Shown here: positions 16,693 through 25,918 of the stretch, piece by piece
How the letters are laid out: each line of letters begins with the position of its first letter
Numbering within the stretch: the first letter of the stretch is position 1
Assembly (NCBI GenBank): GCA_029243025.1
Contig: JAQWSU010000015.1
Span: forward strand, 49,913-113,912
Reading direction: 5' to 3'
Source of the DNA: Pirellulaceae bacterium
GTDB taxonomy: Bacteria > Planctomycetota > Planctomycetia > Pirellulales > Pirellulaceae
DNA: 64,000 nucleotides
The notes under the pieces: model-generated
Databases searched by the model: none
Told to the model about the DNA's origin: nothing
What the model saw: only the letters and a program-made list of their open reading frames with translations
Program-made: the position numbers and the translations under genes

Positions 16693-19600
16693 TCACGGAG
16701 ATTTTTCCAAGAGTTGCTCGTAGAAAATGGTCGCTGCCTGCCGTGGCTGATTGAGCCTAAGCGGCAGGCCTTGTTCTTTCAGCTCGCGGCCGGACATCTC
16801 TTGGGAATCTTTCATGTCGGGGTTGCTCACGAGGTATTGCCTATCCGGTTCCAGTCCGCGAAGTTTGAAGGTCATTGAGACGACATTGCTTTTGGGGCGC
16901 CGGAAAGCCTGTATTACTCCTTTTTTATTTTCCGGTTTATGGAACTGCCAAGCCATCCAGACTTCGTTGCTGTTGCTGTATGTGGTAAGCGGATAGAAGT
17001 CGCCATCGTAGTATTGGGAAACCTGGCGCCACTCGCCTAGCATGCTTCGGTGAAAATCAAAGTTAATGTCGGTGCGGCGCAGGTCCCAAACCGACACAAT
17101 GGCGGGTGCCATTTGACTGCGAAATGTGTAGGTGTCGACCGCATTGGTTCCGGTGCCGAAGTAAGGAATCCAATGCGCCATGCCGTACGTCAGTGACTGC
17201 ATAGCCGTGGGCTCGTAAGCGTAGTCGCTTCGCCAGAGAGGCACCGATCTGCGTAACGATTCGAGCTCGTTTCGGCTTCCGCCGCCAGAGCAGAGGTCGG
17301 TGCGCATTTTGGGATTTCGACGGCGCAGTTCATCCCAATATCTCAGATAGCCCTCGACGTGGCGAATCTCACTGATGCCCTGACGCTCCTCCGTATCCTT
17401 CGCTCGCCAGTAAGCTAGCGGTGCAATCCCATCGTGCCGGTAAAGGTCAACTCCCTGCTGCTTGATCTGGTGATCGATTGTATCCGTAAGCCACTTGACG
17501 GCCTCTGGATTACCAAGGTCGAAAAGCCTGAAACTCTGGCCTGCGTACGGTGGTGGCTGGGGACCGTCCATACGAACCCAGCAAGATAGCGTGAAGTTAT
17601 CCGAAGCGACGTTCTTAATTTTGACGCCGTAGTTGTTGTCGAATCGAAGTGCGCGGTCGGTGTTTTTTCCGCTTGCGCCCGAGACGTAAACGGGGCCGCC
17701 TTTTCCGATTCGCTCGGCGACCGTTCCGCTGCCGGAATCTTCCAGCGTACCGTCGAGTGCGAAGTGACTCACAGGAGCGACAGTCTCCGTTCTTCGAAAT
17801 AAGGCTGCAATCTCTTCACGGCCCAATGCGACGTCATAGACTCTTGCATCATCGATGTCCCCTGAGATCCCACGCGTTTGATACTGGCGTCCCACTCCCC
17901 AGGAGTCGTTCGCATTGAGTTTGCGCGTATTGGTCGAGGTGGCATGCCCATCGAGCTTTCCGTCAATGTAAATCCGAAGATCACTTAAGTTGCGTTGTTT
18001 GTCGACGGCACGTGTCGCTGTCACGAGGTGCCAATTGCCATCTGCCAAGGACGTTCGCCCAACAACCGTGTCGTTGTCTGGACCGATGCCAAAGGCGGCG
18101 ACGTTTTCGATCATCGTCAATCCAGAATCGTCGACATGGCCATTGATTTCTCCTTGGAAAAGCGCATGTCCGGTCCACCAGAAAATGCCGCCACGTCGAA
18201 GTAGCCACTCTGGATGGTCGCGAAAGATCGCCGTACCTGGGGTCACCACTTCCGGTGTGAACCAGAGGATCATCTTGCTGTCGTTCTGATGGAGGTAATT
18301 GGAGATGGGGCGAAGCCCGCGTGGGAAGCGAACCGGGTCGGGACGCCAGGTGCCAACGTCAAGCCAATAATCCGAAAACTCGTACCACCCGGCATCGATC
18401 CACCAGTAGTCCGGCATGATGCCTTCTTCCTGATAGCGCTTGAGAAACTCCAATTGATTCTGCTCTGTGCCGGTCGAGACCTCGATATACTGGGCGGATG
18501 CCCCGGCCGCGTGTTGTGGCGGATGAGGGATGCCGTCGACCTTCGGAAGGTTGTGAGCAATCATCCAACGGCGCCATAGATTCTGCGCGCGAATCCAATC
18601 ATCGCCATTCCAAAACAGCAACGCGATCATGGGACTTCGCACTTCTTCTCCGGGTAACAAGCGAAAGTGTACCTCTTCCTGCCCGGCGCTAATGTGCAGG
18701 CTGCGTGCCTTGTCGCGCTGAAGCGTTGCGGCCCACTGGCCAGGCCACCCTACCGCCATGACGACACCACCGCCTGGAAATTCGATGTTCCAAAATGGCA
18801 GGTCGTGGCTGGCGGGTAGGCCAGCCTTCGAACTCAATCGTTTTTCGGAATTGGGGTTCAGGCGCGTTTCGCGAGGCGCGTAATCGGTGCCCTCGATGGA
18901 AACTAACGAGTGGGTTGCGCCACTTGCGTGATGTAAAATGAACTCGCCTTCGTTGCGGCGCTCAAATGTCGTGTCGATCGGAAAGATGTCCTCGATCAGC
19001 GGCGTCGGTTGGTTACTCGTGTTTTTTAGGAAGAGTTTCCATTCAACGACTGGAAAGTCGTGGTATTCGACACCCACGCAACGTACTTGAAGACCCGTTT
19101 TAGGGTCGGTGTAGGTCAAGGTGTGTTCCTGGCGGTTGGCATCGAGTTGCTTCTGGACGCGTTGTAGGTCCCAGTGCTTTAAGAATTTACTAGAGTGCCG
19201 GCCGCCGTATACAAATGAAAACGGGGCCTCGGGGCTGTAGGCTGAACGTAGCGGACCGATCGGCAACTCACCGAGCTTGACCGTCTCGCCGTTGACCATG
19301 GTGACTCGGGCATTCGCCCAGTCCGCTTGATTGAAGTTTACACGTTGGACGATGCCTTCGGGGCGTCCCTCCAGTTGCAATGTGAATTGAGATGCGCCGT
19401 TGATGTCGGCTTTGATCGGTACACCCGGCATTCCCTCGGACATTACCTGTGAGTGAAAGGCTTCACGGTCACCGATTTGGACCGATCCCAGAACGCGTCC
19501 GCGACCGGCGTTTGAATAGAAACTGGTGACACGATTGCTGTCGACGCCGAATACGGCTTCAAAACTTTCGGCGGCCGCTGGCAAATGCACTTCAATTTTT

Positions 19601-19893
19601 CCGGCGCTTGCGCAGTGAAGACCTCCGCTGTATGTTGTGTTCGCGATCTTTAATGGAAGGGCACCCGTCTCGACGTAATATACACGCGTCGTAACGGAAT
19701 TCTTCCTCATCGGTGCGCCGAGAGATCGATCGATTAGGTAGGCTTGTGGTCGTTGTTTTTCTGGGATCCCCTTGAACTTTGCCCCGATCCAGCATCGAGC
19801 TTCTTGCTGTTCTACGGGGTGAGCGGCAGCGAGGGGCGGGGGATCCGTCGGAAAGGAAAGAAACAGAAGAACGAAAATCGGCGTGTTACGCAT
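16693..19893 (-). CDS. Secreted GH36-like alpha-galactosidase with NPCBM and an inserted LamG domain
   Basis: About 1,066 residues. The ATG at 19893 is chosen because AAGGAGG lies ten bases upstream and it gives a clean signal (MRNTPIFVLLFLSFP). Residues 35-160 look like an NPCBM sugar-binding module (FEAVFGVDSNRVTSFYSNAG, VLGSVQIGDREAF). A GH36-type N-terminal beta-supersandwich follows, then the catalytic barrel: PDYWWIDAGWYEFSDYWLDV (about 494), KMILWFTPEVVTPGT, LYRHDGI (about 819, probable nucleophile Asp), DLCSGGGSRNE and VPLWRSDY (probable acid/base Asp near 887). Between about 574 and 777 the barrel is interrupted by a LamG/concanavalin-like domain (WHLVTATRAVDKQRN, LRIYIDGKLDGHATST). 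Likely hydrolyses alpha-galactosides outside the cytoplasm; specificity unproven. Confidence 0.85.
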   Translation of the reverse strand: MRNTPIFVLLFLSFPTDPPPLAAAHPVEQQEARCWIGAKFKGIPEKQRPQAYLIDRSLGAPMRKNSVTTRVYYVETGALPLKIANTTYSGGLHCASAGKIEVHLPAAAESFEAVFGVDSNRVTSFYSNAGRGRVLGSVQIGDREAFHSQVMSEGMPGVPIKADINGASQFTLQLEGRPEGIVQRVNFNQADWANARVTMVNGETVKLGELPIGPLRSAYSPEAPFSFVYGGRHSSKFLKHWDLQRVQKQLDANRQEHTLTYTDPKTGLQVRCVGVEYHDFPVVEWKLFLKNTSNQPTPLIEDIFPIDTTFERRNEGEFILHHASGATHSLVSIEGTDYAPRETRLNPNSEKRLSSKAGLPASHDLPFWNIEFPGGGVVMAVGWPGQWAATLQRDKARSLHISAGQEEVHFRLLPGEEVRSPMIALLFWNGDDWIRAQNLWRRWMIAHNLPKVDGIPHPPQHAAGASAQYIEVSTGTEQNQLEFLKRYQEEGIMPDYWWIDAGWYEFSDYWLDVGTWRPDPVRFPRGLRPISNYLHQNDSKMILWFTPEVVTPGTAIFRDHPEWLLRRGGIFWWTGHALFQGEINGHVDDSGLTMIENVAAFGIGPDNDTVVGRTSLADGNWHLVTATRAVDKQRNLSDLRIYIDGKLDGHATSTNTRKLNANDSWGVGRQYQTRGISGDIDDARVYDVALGREEIAALFRRTETVAPVSHFALDGTLEDSGSGTVAERIGKGGPVYVSGASGKNTDRALRFDNNYGVKIKNVASDNFTLSCWVRMDGPQPPPYAGQSFRLFDLGNPEAVKWLTDTIDHQIKQQGVDLYRHDGIAPLAYWRAKDTEERQGISEIRHVEGYLRYWDELRRRNPKMRTDLCSGGGSRNELESLRRSVPLWRSDYAYEPTAMQSLTYGMAHWIPYFGTGTNAVDTYTFRSQMAPAIVSVWDLRRTDINFDFHRSMLGEWRQVSQYYDGDFYPLTTYSNSNEVWMAWQFHKPENKKGVIQAFRRPKSNVVSMTFKLRGLEPDRQYLVSNPDMKDSQEMSGRELKEQGLPLRLNQPRQAATIFYEQLLEKSP

Positions 19894-20279
19894 TTCGTGT
19901 ACCTCCTTCGCAATTTCAATTGCCATTTCTTACGGATCGACAGGGCTATTGTAAAGCCGATGATGACGAATATCGAGTCACCCTCGTTCTGATCCTCGCA
20001 CGGCCACTCGTGAACTTGAAGGTGTCCTATGAGGATTTTGGTCAGAAAAGCAGTCATCCGGAAGCAGCGTTTAGGCCGAAGTGCTCGTCCTTCTGCCGCG
20101 ATGCTGCTACCACCGTTCAGCGGTTGATGGACTTTGCCCTCCAGACGACTTCGAGTGGAAAGATTCGCCAGCGATTACCGGTAGGATGAATCCGAAAGTT
20201 CACCATCTCGGCATCGATGAAAGCTCCAAATGCGATGAAACCGATTCGCCGAAAAATTCCGTCGTGGGTGCTCAGTGGG
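19894..20279. other. Intergenic region, no gene recognised
   Basis: About 385 bases between two minus-strand genes. Overlapping short ORFs on both strands show no conserved motif. The strong Shine-Dalgarno sequence of the GH36-like gene lies at its left edge, so its promoter should be in this spacer. Confidence 0.45.
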
Positions 20280-21491
20280 TTATGCGGCGCGCGACCAGTC
20301 TCTGCCGAACCAACATGAGGGTGGGGTTGCCACTTCTTGTGCGACGCATTCGGGTAGTTTCAATCCGCTGCGGTTGTAATAAAGATTCAGCGTCAACGCA
20401 AAAGCACGTTCGGCAATCGTCTGCAAATAAGGTCGATGTTGGCTTGGTTTTGGGTATGCCAGACCAGGCATGACATTCGCTTCCCATACAATCAATTCAC
20501 CGTCTTTTCCGTAACTGTAGTCAAAGGCGACAAAATCGAGTCCCAGCGCTTTGCGGGCTGCCTGGAGTCGTTCATGGTTTGGATCGGGTGCTCGGATGAA
20601 GGCGAGTTCTTCCTGTTCGATTCGAGTGTCGCGAATCGCATTTCGTCCCCGCACTTCCCACTCTTTGGAGCAATGTAAGTTCATCGCCATGCCCAAATCT
20701 CCAGCGGCAAAGTATCGGTAGCGACGGGAAAAACCATCCTGTGAGTCCCGCACGTCAATGAACTCAACGGCGATTGGGTGCTCAAACTGATGGAGTGGAA
20801 CTTCAAGGAGTTCACGCAAATCTTTCACCAGGTAAATTGGCAGGCGCCCTGCATGTGCCCGGTCTTCGCGAATCAGTAGGGGGAATTCTAGTTCCGCCTT
20901 GTGTAAGCATCGCTCGGGGTGACGGATGTCGTTGATCGGCGTTGCCCGGGGCGTTCGGATTCCGACGCTTCGCACGAATTCTGCGCCCGTCGATTTGGCC
21001 GTTCGCAATAGGTGGTCAACCGGGTTGATGACGGCGATTCCTCGTTGCCGACAAGCTTCCTCAATTCGCTTTAAGCGACCGTAAACGATTGGTGATTCGT
21101 GCAGCAGTGGATCGGGTAGCCAGGGTACGAGGAGTCGGATTCGGGACCAATCGCGAGGCGAGTAGGGGAGCGAATGTAATGCGAATCGTGAACGCACCGC
21201 GGGCTTTTCCGTTTCCAGCCAGCGCACGAATCCGTCGTAGTATTTCGTTAAATGAGCCCGGTGCCGTAGGATTAGGAAGTGCGCATCACCGGCAAGCAAG
21301 TGGCGGTTTTGCGACCAGTCTTGACAAGGCGTCGTGATGTAACGTGAGCAGTATCGTAATGACTGTTTCGATTTACGAAGGCTTTCGCGTAAGCTAATCA
21401 TCTCACGTTTCTTTCTCTCTCCAAGCTGTTTGTAGAGATCGTGGTGACGTTGTTTTAGGCGGCAGGCTTGTTTGAGATTCTGGCCTGACAT
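20280..21491 (-). CDS. ATP-grasp ligase-like protein, paralogue 3
   Basis: A 403-residue third member of the paralogous set. Diagnostic segments are FPLLIREDRAHAG, AVEFIDVRDSQDGFSRRYRY, CSKEWEVRG, RAPDPNHERLQAARKALG and FDYSYGKDGELIVWEANVMP, lining up one for one with paralogues 1 and 2. It shares the N-terminal FLILRH...RWLE pattern, a small domain preceding the ATP-grasp core. The first ATG overlaps the end of the upstream ATP-grasp gene by 37 bases; an internal ATG at 21401 (MISLRESLRK) is an alternative that removes the overlap. Either way the two genes are almost certainly one transcript. Separated from paralogues 1 and 2 by the glycosidase and GNAT genes. Substrate unknown. Confidence 0.8.
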   Translation of the reverse strand: MSGQNLKQACRLKQRHHDLYKQLGERKKREMISLRESLRKSKQSLRYCSRYITTPCQDWSQNRHLLAGDAHFLILRHRAHLTKYYDGFVRWLETEKPAVRSRFALHSLPYSPRDWSRIRLLVPWLPDPLLHESPIVYGRLKRIEEACRQRGIAVINPVDHLLRTAKSTGAEFVRSVGIRTPRATPINDIRHPERCLHKAELEFPLLIREDRAHAGRLPIYLVKDLRELLEVPLHQFEHPIAVEFIDVRDSQDGFSRRYRYFAAGDLGMAMNLHCSKEWEVRGRNAIRDTRIEQEELAFIRAPDPNHERLQAARKALGLDFVAFDYSYGKDGELIVWEANVMPGLAYPKPSQHRPYLQTIAERAFALTLNLYYNRSGLKLPECVAQEVATPPSCWFGRDWSRAA

Positions 21492-22924
21492 GTATCAGTA
21501 AGTCGGAGGGAAATCTCGTTTTCCAGGCTGGCCACATCACGAGTGCTCTCGCCGACCATGACGATCATCATCTTGCCGTGTTTTAGCAGCCCCACGTTGT
21601 AGGGTATGAATCCGACCCTGCGTTGGCCGTCGAAGAGAAGGTCGTCGCATGACCGCTGTAAGGCGGTGAATGACGATAAAGACGTGGGCATCGTCAATGA
21701 TCGGAAGGTGTGCCAGCGAGAAATCTTATGATGATTTAATTGAGCGTTTAACCGATTGAAAAGATGAGCAGGGTAGGTGGCTCCATTGAAACGTGGATTC
21801 AGCTCGGCAAAAAAGAAGTTGCGTTCATTCGTCCCGGGCATGATGTATTCGCAGAAATCAAAACCTAGATAGCCCGTAGCGCCCTGATCTCGTAGCCACT
21901 CGCAACTACTCTTAGCTGTGGCAATCATAGGATGAATGAATTTCGCTTGGCTAGGATAGCTATTGCCACGGTGATGGATCCTCTCATCTAAAATTTGATC
22001 GCTGATCGATACGCAAAAGATTTGACGGTCTCGCGGGTCGATGAACATGCCAATGTTGGGCGATACGACAACATCATAATAGGGTTCGACCAGGTAGAAA
22101 TCCGTGTGTCGCTGTCTGTCGATTGTACTTAGGCATTTGCGTAGTTCACCACGATCGCCGACAACGAATACCGAGGAGCCTGATGCGCCGAGGGCGCCAC
22201 GAATGATTACGCCTCCTGTCACGCCGAAGTATTTGTGGGCAGCTCGCGCTAAAGGTAACATTCGAGTGTCTTCCGTCGCATCGCTGCGATTTACCATGAC
22301 CGATTCACCCGGTGGTAATTCCAATCCGCAATCCTCTGCGTGTTGTCGGAATTGATGCTTGTCATACAGATTGATGTGACTTGGAAGCCGATTAATGAAT
22401 CGCACGCGGCGACCGAAATTAGTGCTCAGGCTAGATATTAAGGGTGCGTCGAAATGACTAGCGGCAAAATGGTTCAGCCAGACTTCATCGCTTTCGGTTA
22501 GTTGGCTGGGGAATCGTCTGGCGGATGATAGCCAGCTCTCCAATCGCGCCGTCATGGGCACGCTAGCGGTTGTTGGTGTTGAATTTGGTAACGGCAAAAC
22601 ATTGCTCGGATCGGGGCCAATGCTTAGCTTGTTCAGGAATCGTAGGTAGTCTTGCGGTGCTTGGTGGTTCAGGAAGACTACGTCCTCGTGCCCTGCCAGG
22701 AGCAATGCTCGTTCGCTGTACTTATCAACACCTGGCACGTGGCTCGTCAACTGATCAAAACCAGGCATGGAAGCTATGCAATGCAGAAACAGCTGACATG
22801 GGAACTCAATCGGGAGCCCCTGTTGAGGAGCCACTGGGTCAGCGCTTCGATTCGGCGTGACCGATTGCATGATTTTGTCTCTCCGAGTGCGGACGCAGAG
22901 CGATAGACGCAGAGGATCCAACAA
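21455..22924 (-). CDS. ATP-grasp protein of a second type
   Basis: A 489-residue ATP-grasp protein not closely similar to the three paralogues. An N-terminal region of about 180 residues (possible pre-ATP-grasp domain: FINRLPSHINLYDKHQFRQH leads into the core) is followed by VIIRGALGASGSSVFVVG, a glycine-rich ATP-binding loop, VEPYYDVVVSPNIGMFID, and TGYLGFDFCEY then FFAELNPRFNGATYP, the metal-binding Glu-x-Asn motif. The C-terminal RRVGFIPYNVGLLKHGKMMI resembles the carboxy extension seen in peptide ligases of the pheganomycin PGM1 type, though this comparison is only from memory. Likely joins a carboxylate to an amine. First gene of a two-gene unit with paralogue 3. Confidence 0.78.
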   Translation of the reverse strand: MLDPLRLSLCVRTRRDKIMQSVTPNRSADPVAPQQGLPIEFPCQLFLHCIASMPGFDQLTSHVPGVDKYSERALLLAGHEDVVFLNHQAPQDYLRFLNKLSIGPDPSNVLPLPNSTPTTASVPMTARLESWLSSARRFPSQLTESDEVWLNHFAASHFDAPLISSLSTNFGRRVRFINRLPSHINLYDKHQFRQHAEDCGLELPPGESVMVNRSDATEDTRMLPLARAAHKYFGVTGGVIIRGALGASGSSVFVVGDRGELRKCLSTIDRQRHTDFYLVEPYYDVVVSPNIGMFIDPRDRQIFCVSISDQILDERIHHRGNSYPSQAKFIHPMIATAKSSCEWLRDQGATGYLGFDFCEYIMPGTNERNFFFAELNPRFNGATYPAHLFNRLNAQLNHHKISRWHTFRSLTMPTSLSSFTALQRSCDDLLFDGQRRVGFIPYNVGLLKHGKMMIVMVGESTRDVASLENEISLRLTDTCQARISNKPAA

Positions 22925-23243
22925 GCGTCTGTTGGGGTCAACCCCGATTCGAGGGATCTAACGGTGCGGGTTGTCGCCTTTCAGCAGCTGTCTGGAACGG
23001 GAGCAAATTGCTTTTTGTCGAGCCTTGTCGCCGCAAGCAGTCCGCGGTCAGTAAGGATAGGGTTCCAGAGCAAGGGCGATGCGGTTTGTGAAATGGGGAT
23101 CCGTTCTGGATGAACATCAAAAAAGATCGCTTCGCCGTACACTCCCGCGTTGGCTGAATGCATGGCCGTTTTGGATGCGGTGGAACGCGATTCGAGACAA
23201 AGCAGCGACCCATTTCGCGGCAGTTTTTTTGAAGCCGGTTTGA
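22925..23243. other. Intergenic region, no gene recognised
   Basis: About 320 bases between the cupin gene and the ATP-grasp gene, both on the minus strand. Only short frames without recognisable motifs are present. It may hold the promoter of the ATP-grasp pair. Confidence 0.4.
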
Positions 23244-23759
23244 CTAGCCTGTTCTCGGATTGGTTCGGCTGTCGGAGCGGTCTATTTCAGCGCGGTCGAA
23301 ATTGCTCTTTCCGTGGTTTTGTCGGTGCCAGCCTTCCTCGGGGCTGATTGTGAGGACCTGCAGCATCTGCAGTGGTTTCGTGCCTACTGTTTCGAAGCGG
23401 TAGGGGAAACCTTGCGGTGTCATGATGCCTTGGTGGGGACCAAATTCGCCAATCACACGGTCGTGTGTCGTTAAAAAACGTACGCGACCACTTAGTACAA
23501 ACCAGAATCCATCGACGGTGTCATGGTGGTGGAGCTGCTCGGAGATGCCCTTGGGGATGGTATGGACTGATCCGCGCATTCTCGGATTGCGGCAAAGTTT
23601 CGCGATGTGCTTCTTTGATTGGATCGTTTCAGGAGCCGTGTACTCAAATGTTTGCGCAGCTTCCTTTTCCGCCTCCAGCTTCATGAAGTAGTGGTCAATC
23701 CGTTTCAGGAGTGGGCGGATCTTTCGGTAGGCAAGGCGTGCCAAATTGTGGAATGACAT
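23244..23759 (-). CDS. Cupin-domain protein
   Basis: About 171 residues from the internal ATG at 23759, preceded by AGAGAAG; the longer open frame overlaps the neighbouring gene and its extra part looks non-coding. The cupin barrel reads SEQLHHHDTVDGFWFVLSGR (metal-binding histidines, then Gly-x-Val), followed by GIMTPQGFPYRFETVG, the second cupin motif with PxGxPH-like spacing but Tyr-Arg in place of the usual His. It could be an epimerase, isomerase or metal-sensing protein acting on a sugar or small acid. A basic N-terminal helix region (ARLAYRKIRPLLKRI) precedes the barrel. It lies 82 bases after the DUF6688-like gene. The specific function is not inferable. Confidence 0.72.
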   Translation of the reverse strand: MSFHNLARLAYRKIRPLLKRIDHYFMKLEAEKEAAQTFEYTAPETIQSKKHIAKLCRNPRMRGSVHTIPKGISEQLHHHDTVDGFWFVLSGRVRFLTTHDRVIGEFGPHQGIMTPQGFPYRFETVGTKPLQMLQVLTISPEEGWHRQNHGKSNFDRAEIDRSDSRTNPRTG

Positions 23760-23841
23760 TACTTCTCTTTTTGTCGTACCTGTGTAGTCGTGAATCGATT
23801 GGGACGAATTTTGGTTTAAGTGACTGAGGTTGCTGAGCAGG

Positions 23842-25281
23842 TCAACGTGCGTTTTTATTTCTGACAAAAGGATGCTTGTCCCGTTCTTGCTCTGCTGGAG
23901 GGCAGCGATAAAGCCGATTGATCCATCTCGTTGCATGTGTACCGAGCAGGCATACCAGCCCCAGCCGGGTGATCCATTCGAACGGTTTCAAGGTCAGGTA
24001 GGCCAAACTGGCAGTGCTTTGGCACCGGATTCTGCGAGCTAGAAATGGTCCAAGCCGATTGTAAACGCAACGCAGGCAGCGATGGATGGGCGGGCAGCTT
24101 GCTTGGAGTGAAAGTTCACCCGCCTTGAGGGTTGCTAATTGATGGTTGACGAATGTGGTTTTTCCGTTTGCACGATGCACAGGTCGTGACTTCACCAATT
24201 GAGGTGGCCCAAGTGCTGCGGCACTCGCGACATAGCAGTCCCCAGGGTCCTGGACTGGCAGCTTGGAGTACTCTGCCAGCGAAAGAATGACGGACATGCG
24301 GCAAGCGGCAATAAAGCCGCTCAACCAGGTGGTCCAGCCCATCAGTTCAATCATCCGAAATCGACTGGTTGTCGAGTAAAGCATTGAGATGCGAAGTGAC
24401 ATCGCCAGGTAGCCCAGCATGCACCAGGAGGTCGAAAACAGGAGGGAGAAGAGCAGGATGCCAAAAGGGATTTCGAGCGGCCCAGTGATAAGTTCTCGCT
24501 GAAATATTTCCCAGAACTGTGCTGGGGTGGGGGCGTTTGTAGCAGCTTGGTAGGCGCCTTTTAGCCATGCCAGTATCGCTAGGGGGATCAACAGCGCTGT
24601 CACGTAGACCCAGTTGATGCGCAGGTGCTTTAGAATCCAAAGTAGGGCCTTGAGGAATACCCAGCACGCAGCGATTCCAACTGCCGATCCGATTCCATAG
24701 AGAAAGATACCGAAGATCCCGTTGCCCTCGCCAAGCGTGAGGCCAAAGATGAGCGCATACCAACAGGATACCGGAACTCCGCTGTAAACCCCGAAGCGGA
24801 CAATTCGGATGGAGGCAAATTTACTCTCGTGGAAAATGACGAGCGCGAGGCAGATCATAGGGATCGCGAGAAAGGGGAGTACCGGCCAACCGCAAGAAAA
24901 GCTCAGCACAAAGCCTAATTTGTCGGACAATGCGCCGCTTTGCCAGCGCGGTGGGGCCCAGTGCCAGTTTGGGTCAATTGTGATCAGATGGCAGATCAGA
25001 GGCAGCGCGACGCCAACGTAAAATGTGGCCAGCCGGACTGGCCACCGCAACGGGCTCGTCAGCGACCTGCGAATTCGTTTCCAGCGTGAATCAGAAGCCA
25101 GTTCAGGGGTGTCGGTGGCGTCGCAGGGGGAAGCTTTCGCAAGCTGGGAGCTTTCAGGCGATCCGGGGGGGGCTGGTGAAAACTTGGGATCTATCATTCT
25201 GTTTGAATATGGTGCCGGAAGCGATCGTCCATCGGTGCCCGTGACAGTCACTTTTGATTGTAATTCGTGCAAAAGCGTCAT
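23842..25281 (-). CDS. Multi-pass membrane protein, DUF6688-like
   Basis: A 479-residue integral membrane protein. About eight hydrophobic stretches lie between residues 85 and 350 (for example LATFYVGVALPLICHLI, GWPVLPFLAIPMICLALVIF, GIFGIFLYGIGSAVGIAACW and VYVTALLIPLAILAW). The hydrophilic C-terminus starts with CYVASAAALGPPQLVKSR and continues with PPIHRCLRCVYNRLGPFLAR, a cytosolic tail of the 'C[FY][IV]A[TS]AA' type found in planctomycete DUF6688-like proteins. The N-terminal 60 residues are polar and probably disordered. No enzymatic residue pattern is visible. As the first gene of the minus-strand run it might supply a membrane component, for instance a transporter, but this is not supported beyond position. 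Confidence 0.65.
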   Translation of the reverse strand: MTLLHELQSKVTVTGTDGRSLPAPYSNRMIDPKFSPAPPGSPESSQLAKASPCDATDTPELASDSRWKRIRRSLTSPLRWPVRLATFYVGVALPLICHLITIDPNWHWAPPRWQSGALSDKLGFVLSFSCGWPVLPFLAIPMICLALVIFHESKFASIRIVRFGVYSGVPVSCWYALIFGLTLGEGNGIFGIFLYGIGSAVGIAACWVFLKALLWILKHLRINWVYVTALLIPLAILAWLKGAYQAATNAPTPAQFWEIFQRELITGPLEIPFGILLFSLLFSTSWCMLGYLAMSLRISMLYSTTSRFRMIELMGWTTWLSGFIAACRMSVILSLAEYSKLPVQDPGDCYVASAAALGPPQLVKSRPVHRANGKTTFVNHQLATLKAGELSLQASCPPIHRCLRCVYNRLGPFLARRIRCQSTASLAYLTLKPFEWITRLGLVCLLGTHATRWINRLYRCPPAEQERDKHPFVRNKNAR

Positions 25282-25918
25282 CCGGTCGATTTACTGAAAA
25301 GGCCGTTGTCAGGATTCAATTGGGGCTCTCTCTAACTAACGAGTTCTTGAATCCTCCATGAGTTTAGCCGGTCAGTGCCAAATGACGGGCATGCTGACTG
25401 GTTTTCATGGATAACTAGCTGCCGCGTGAAAATTGAGGTCTTGCGAATTCTCTTTCAGGCCCATTCAGCCAAATTCGCGCTGTTAAGAGTTCTTTACGTG
25501 AGGATTGGCTGGAGTCAAGGTTCTTTTGCCTGTTTCGTGCGACAAGGTTGTTGTCAGTCTCGGAAGTGCGGCTTTGGGGTGGCGAATCGCCGATTGGCTC
25601 TTGCCTGGTGTTGGCATCCGATTTGTGGCAGGTTGGCCGGTGTCTTGGTAAGGTGTGCGAACGTGCTTTCCGGGAAGGGTGCCTTCGGGATCGAGGGTTT
25701 TCCCAGGACGTCCGTGATCACCTCACGTGGCATACTCGCTACTCGAGTTGGTTGGCTGGTGAGTGTGATGGATGGACATCGGTGATAGGCAAGAGTGGCA
25801 ACTCGTATATAACGCGAATCCTAAACCTTCTTGGGTAACGTTTGTCAAAACAATGTGATCAGGCCTCCCTTCCGGATTGGGTCTGATTTCCGAATTCGGT
25901 AAGCAAATTGGGGTCAAT
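25282..25918. other. Intergenic region between divergent genes
   Basis: About 640 bases between the membrane protein (minus) and the giant LTD/CotH gene (plus). Short plus-strand frames of 96-136 codons are present but are rich in Trp, Cys and Arg and show no motif, as expected for non-coding DNA. Promoters for both neighbours should lie here. Confidence 0.45.

Noticed and set aside
23244..23936. A longer cupin frame overlapping the upstream membrane protein gene
   Set aside because: The 59-codon extension overlaps a supported gene; ATG 23759 with AGAGAAG upstream fits better.
25375..25785. A 136-codon frame before the giant gene
   Set aside because: Rich in Trp, Cys and Arg with no domain or signal; looks like chance.
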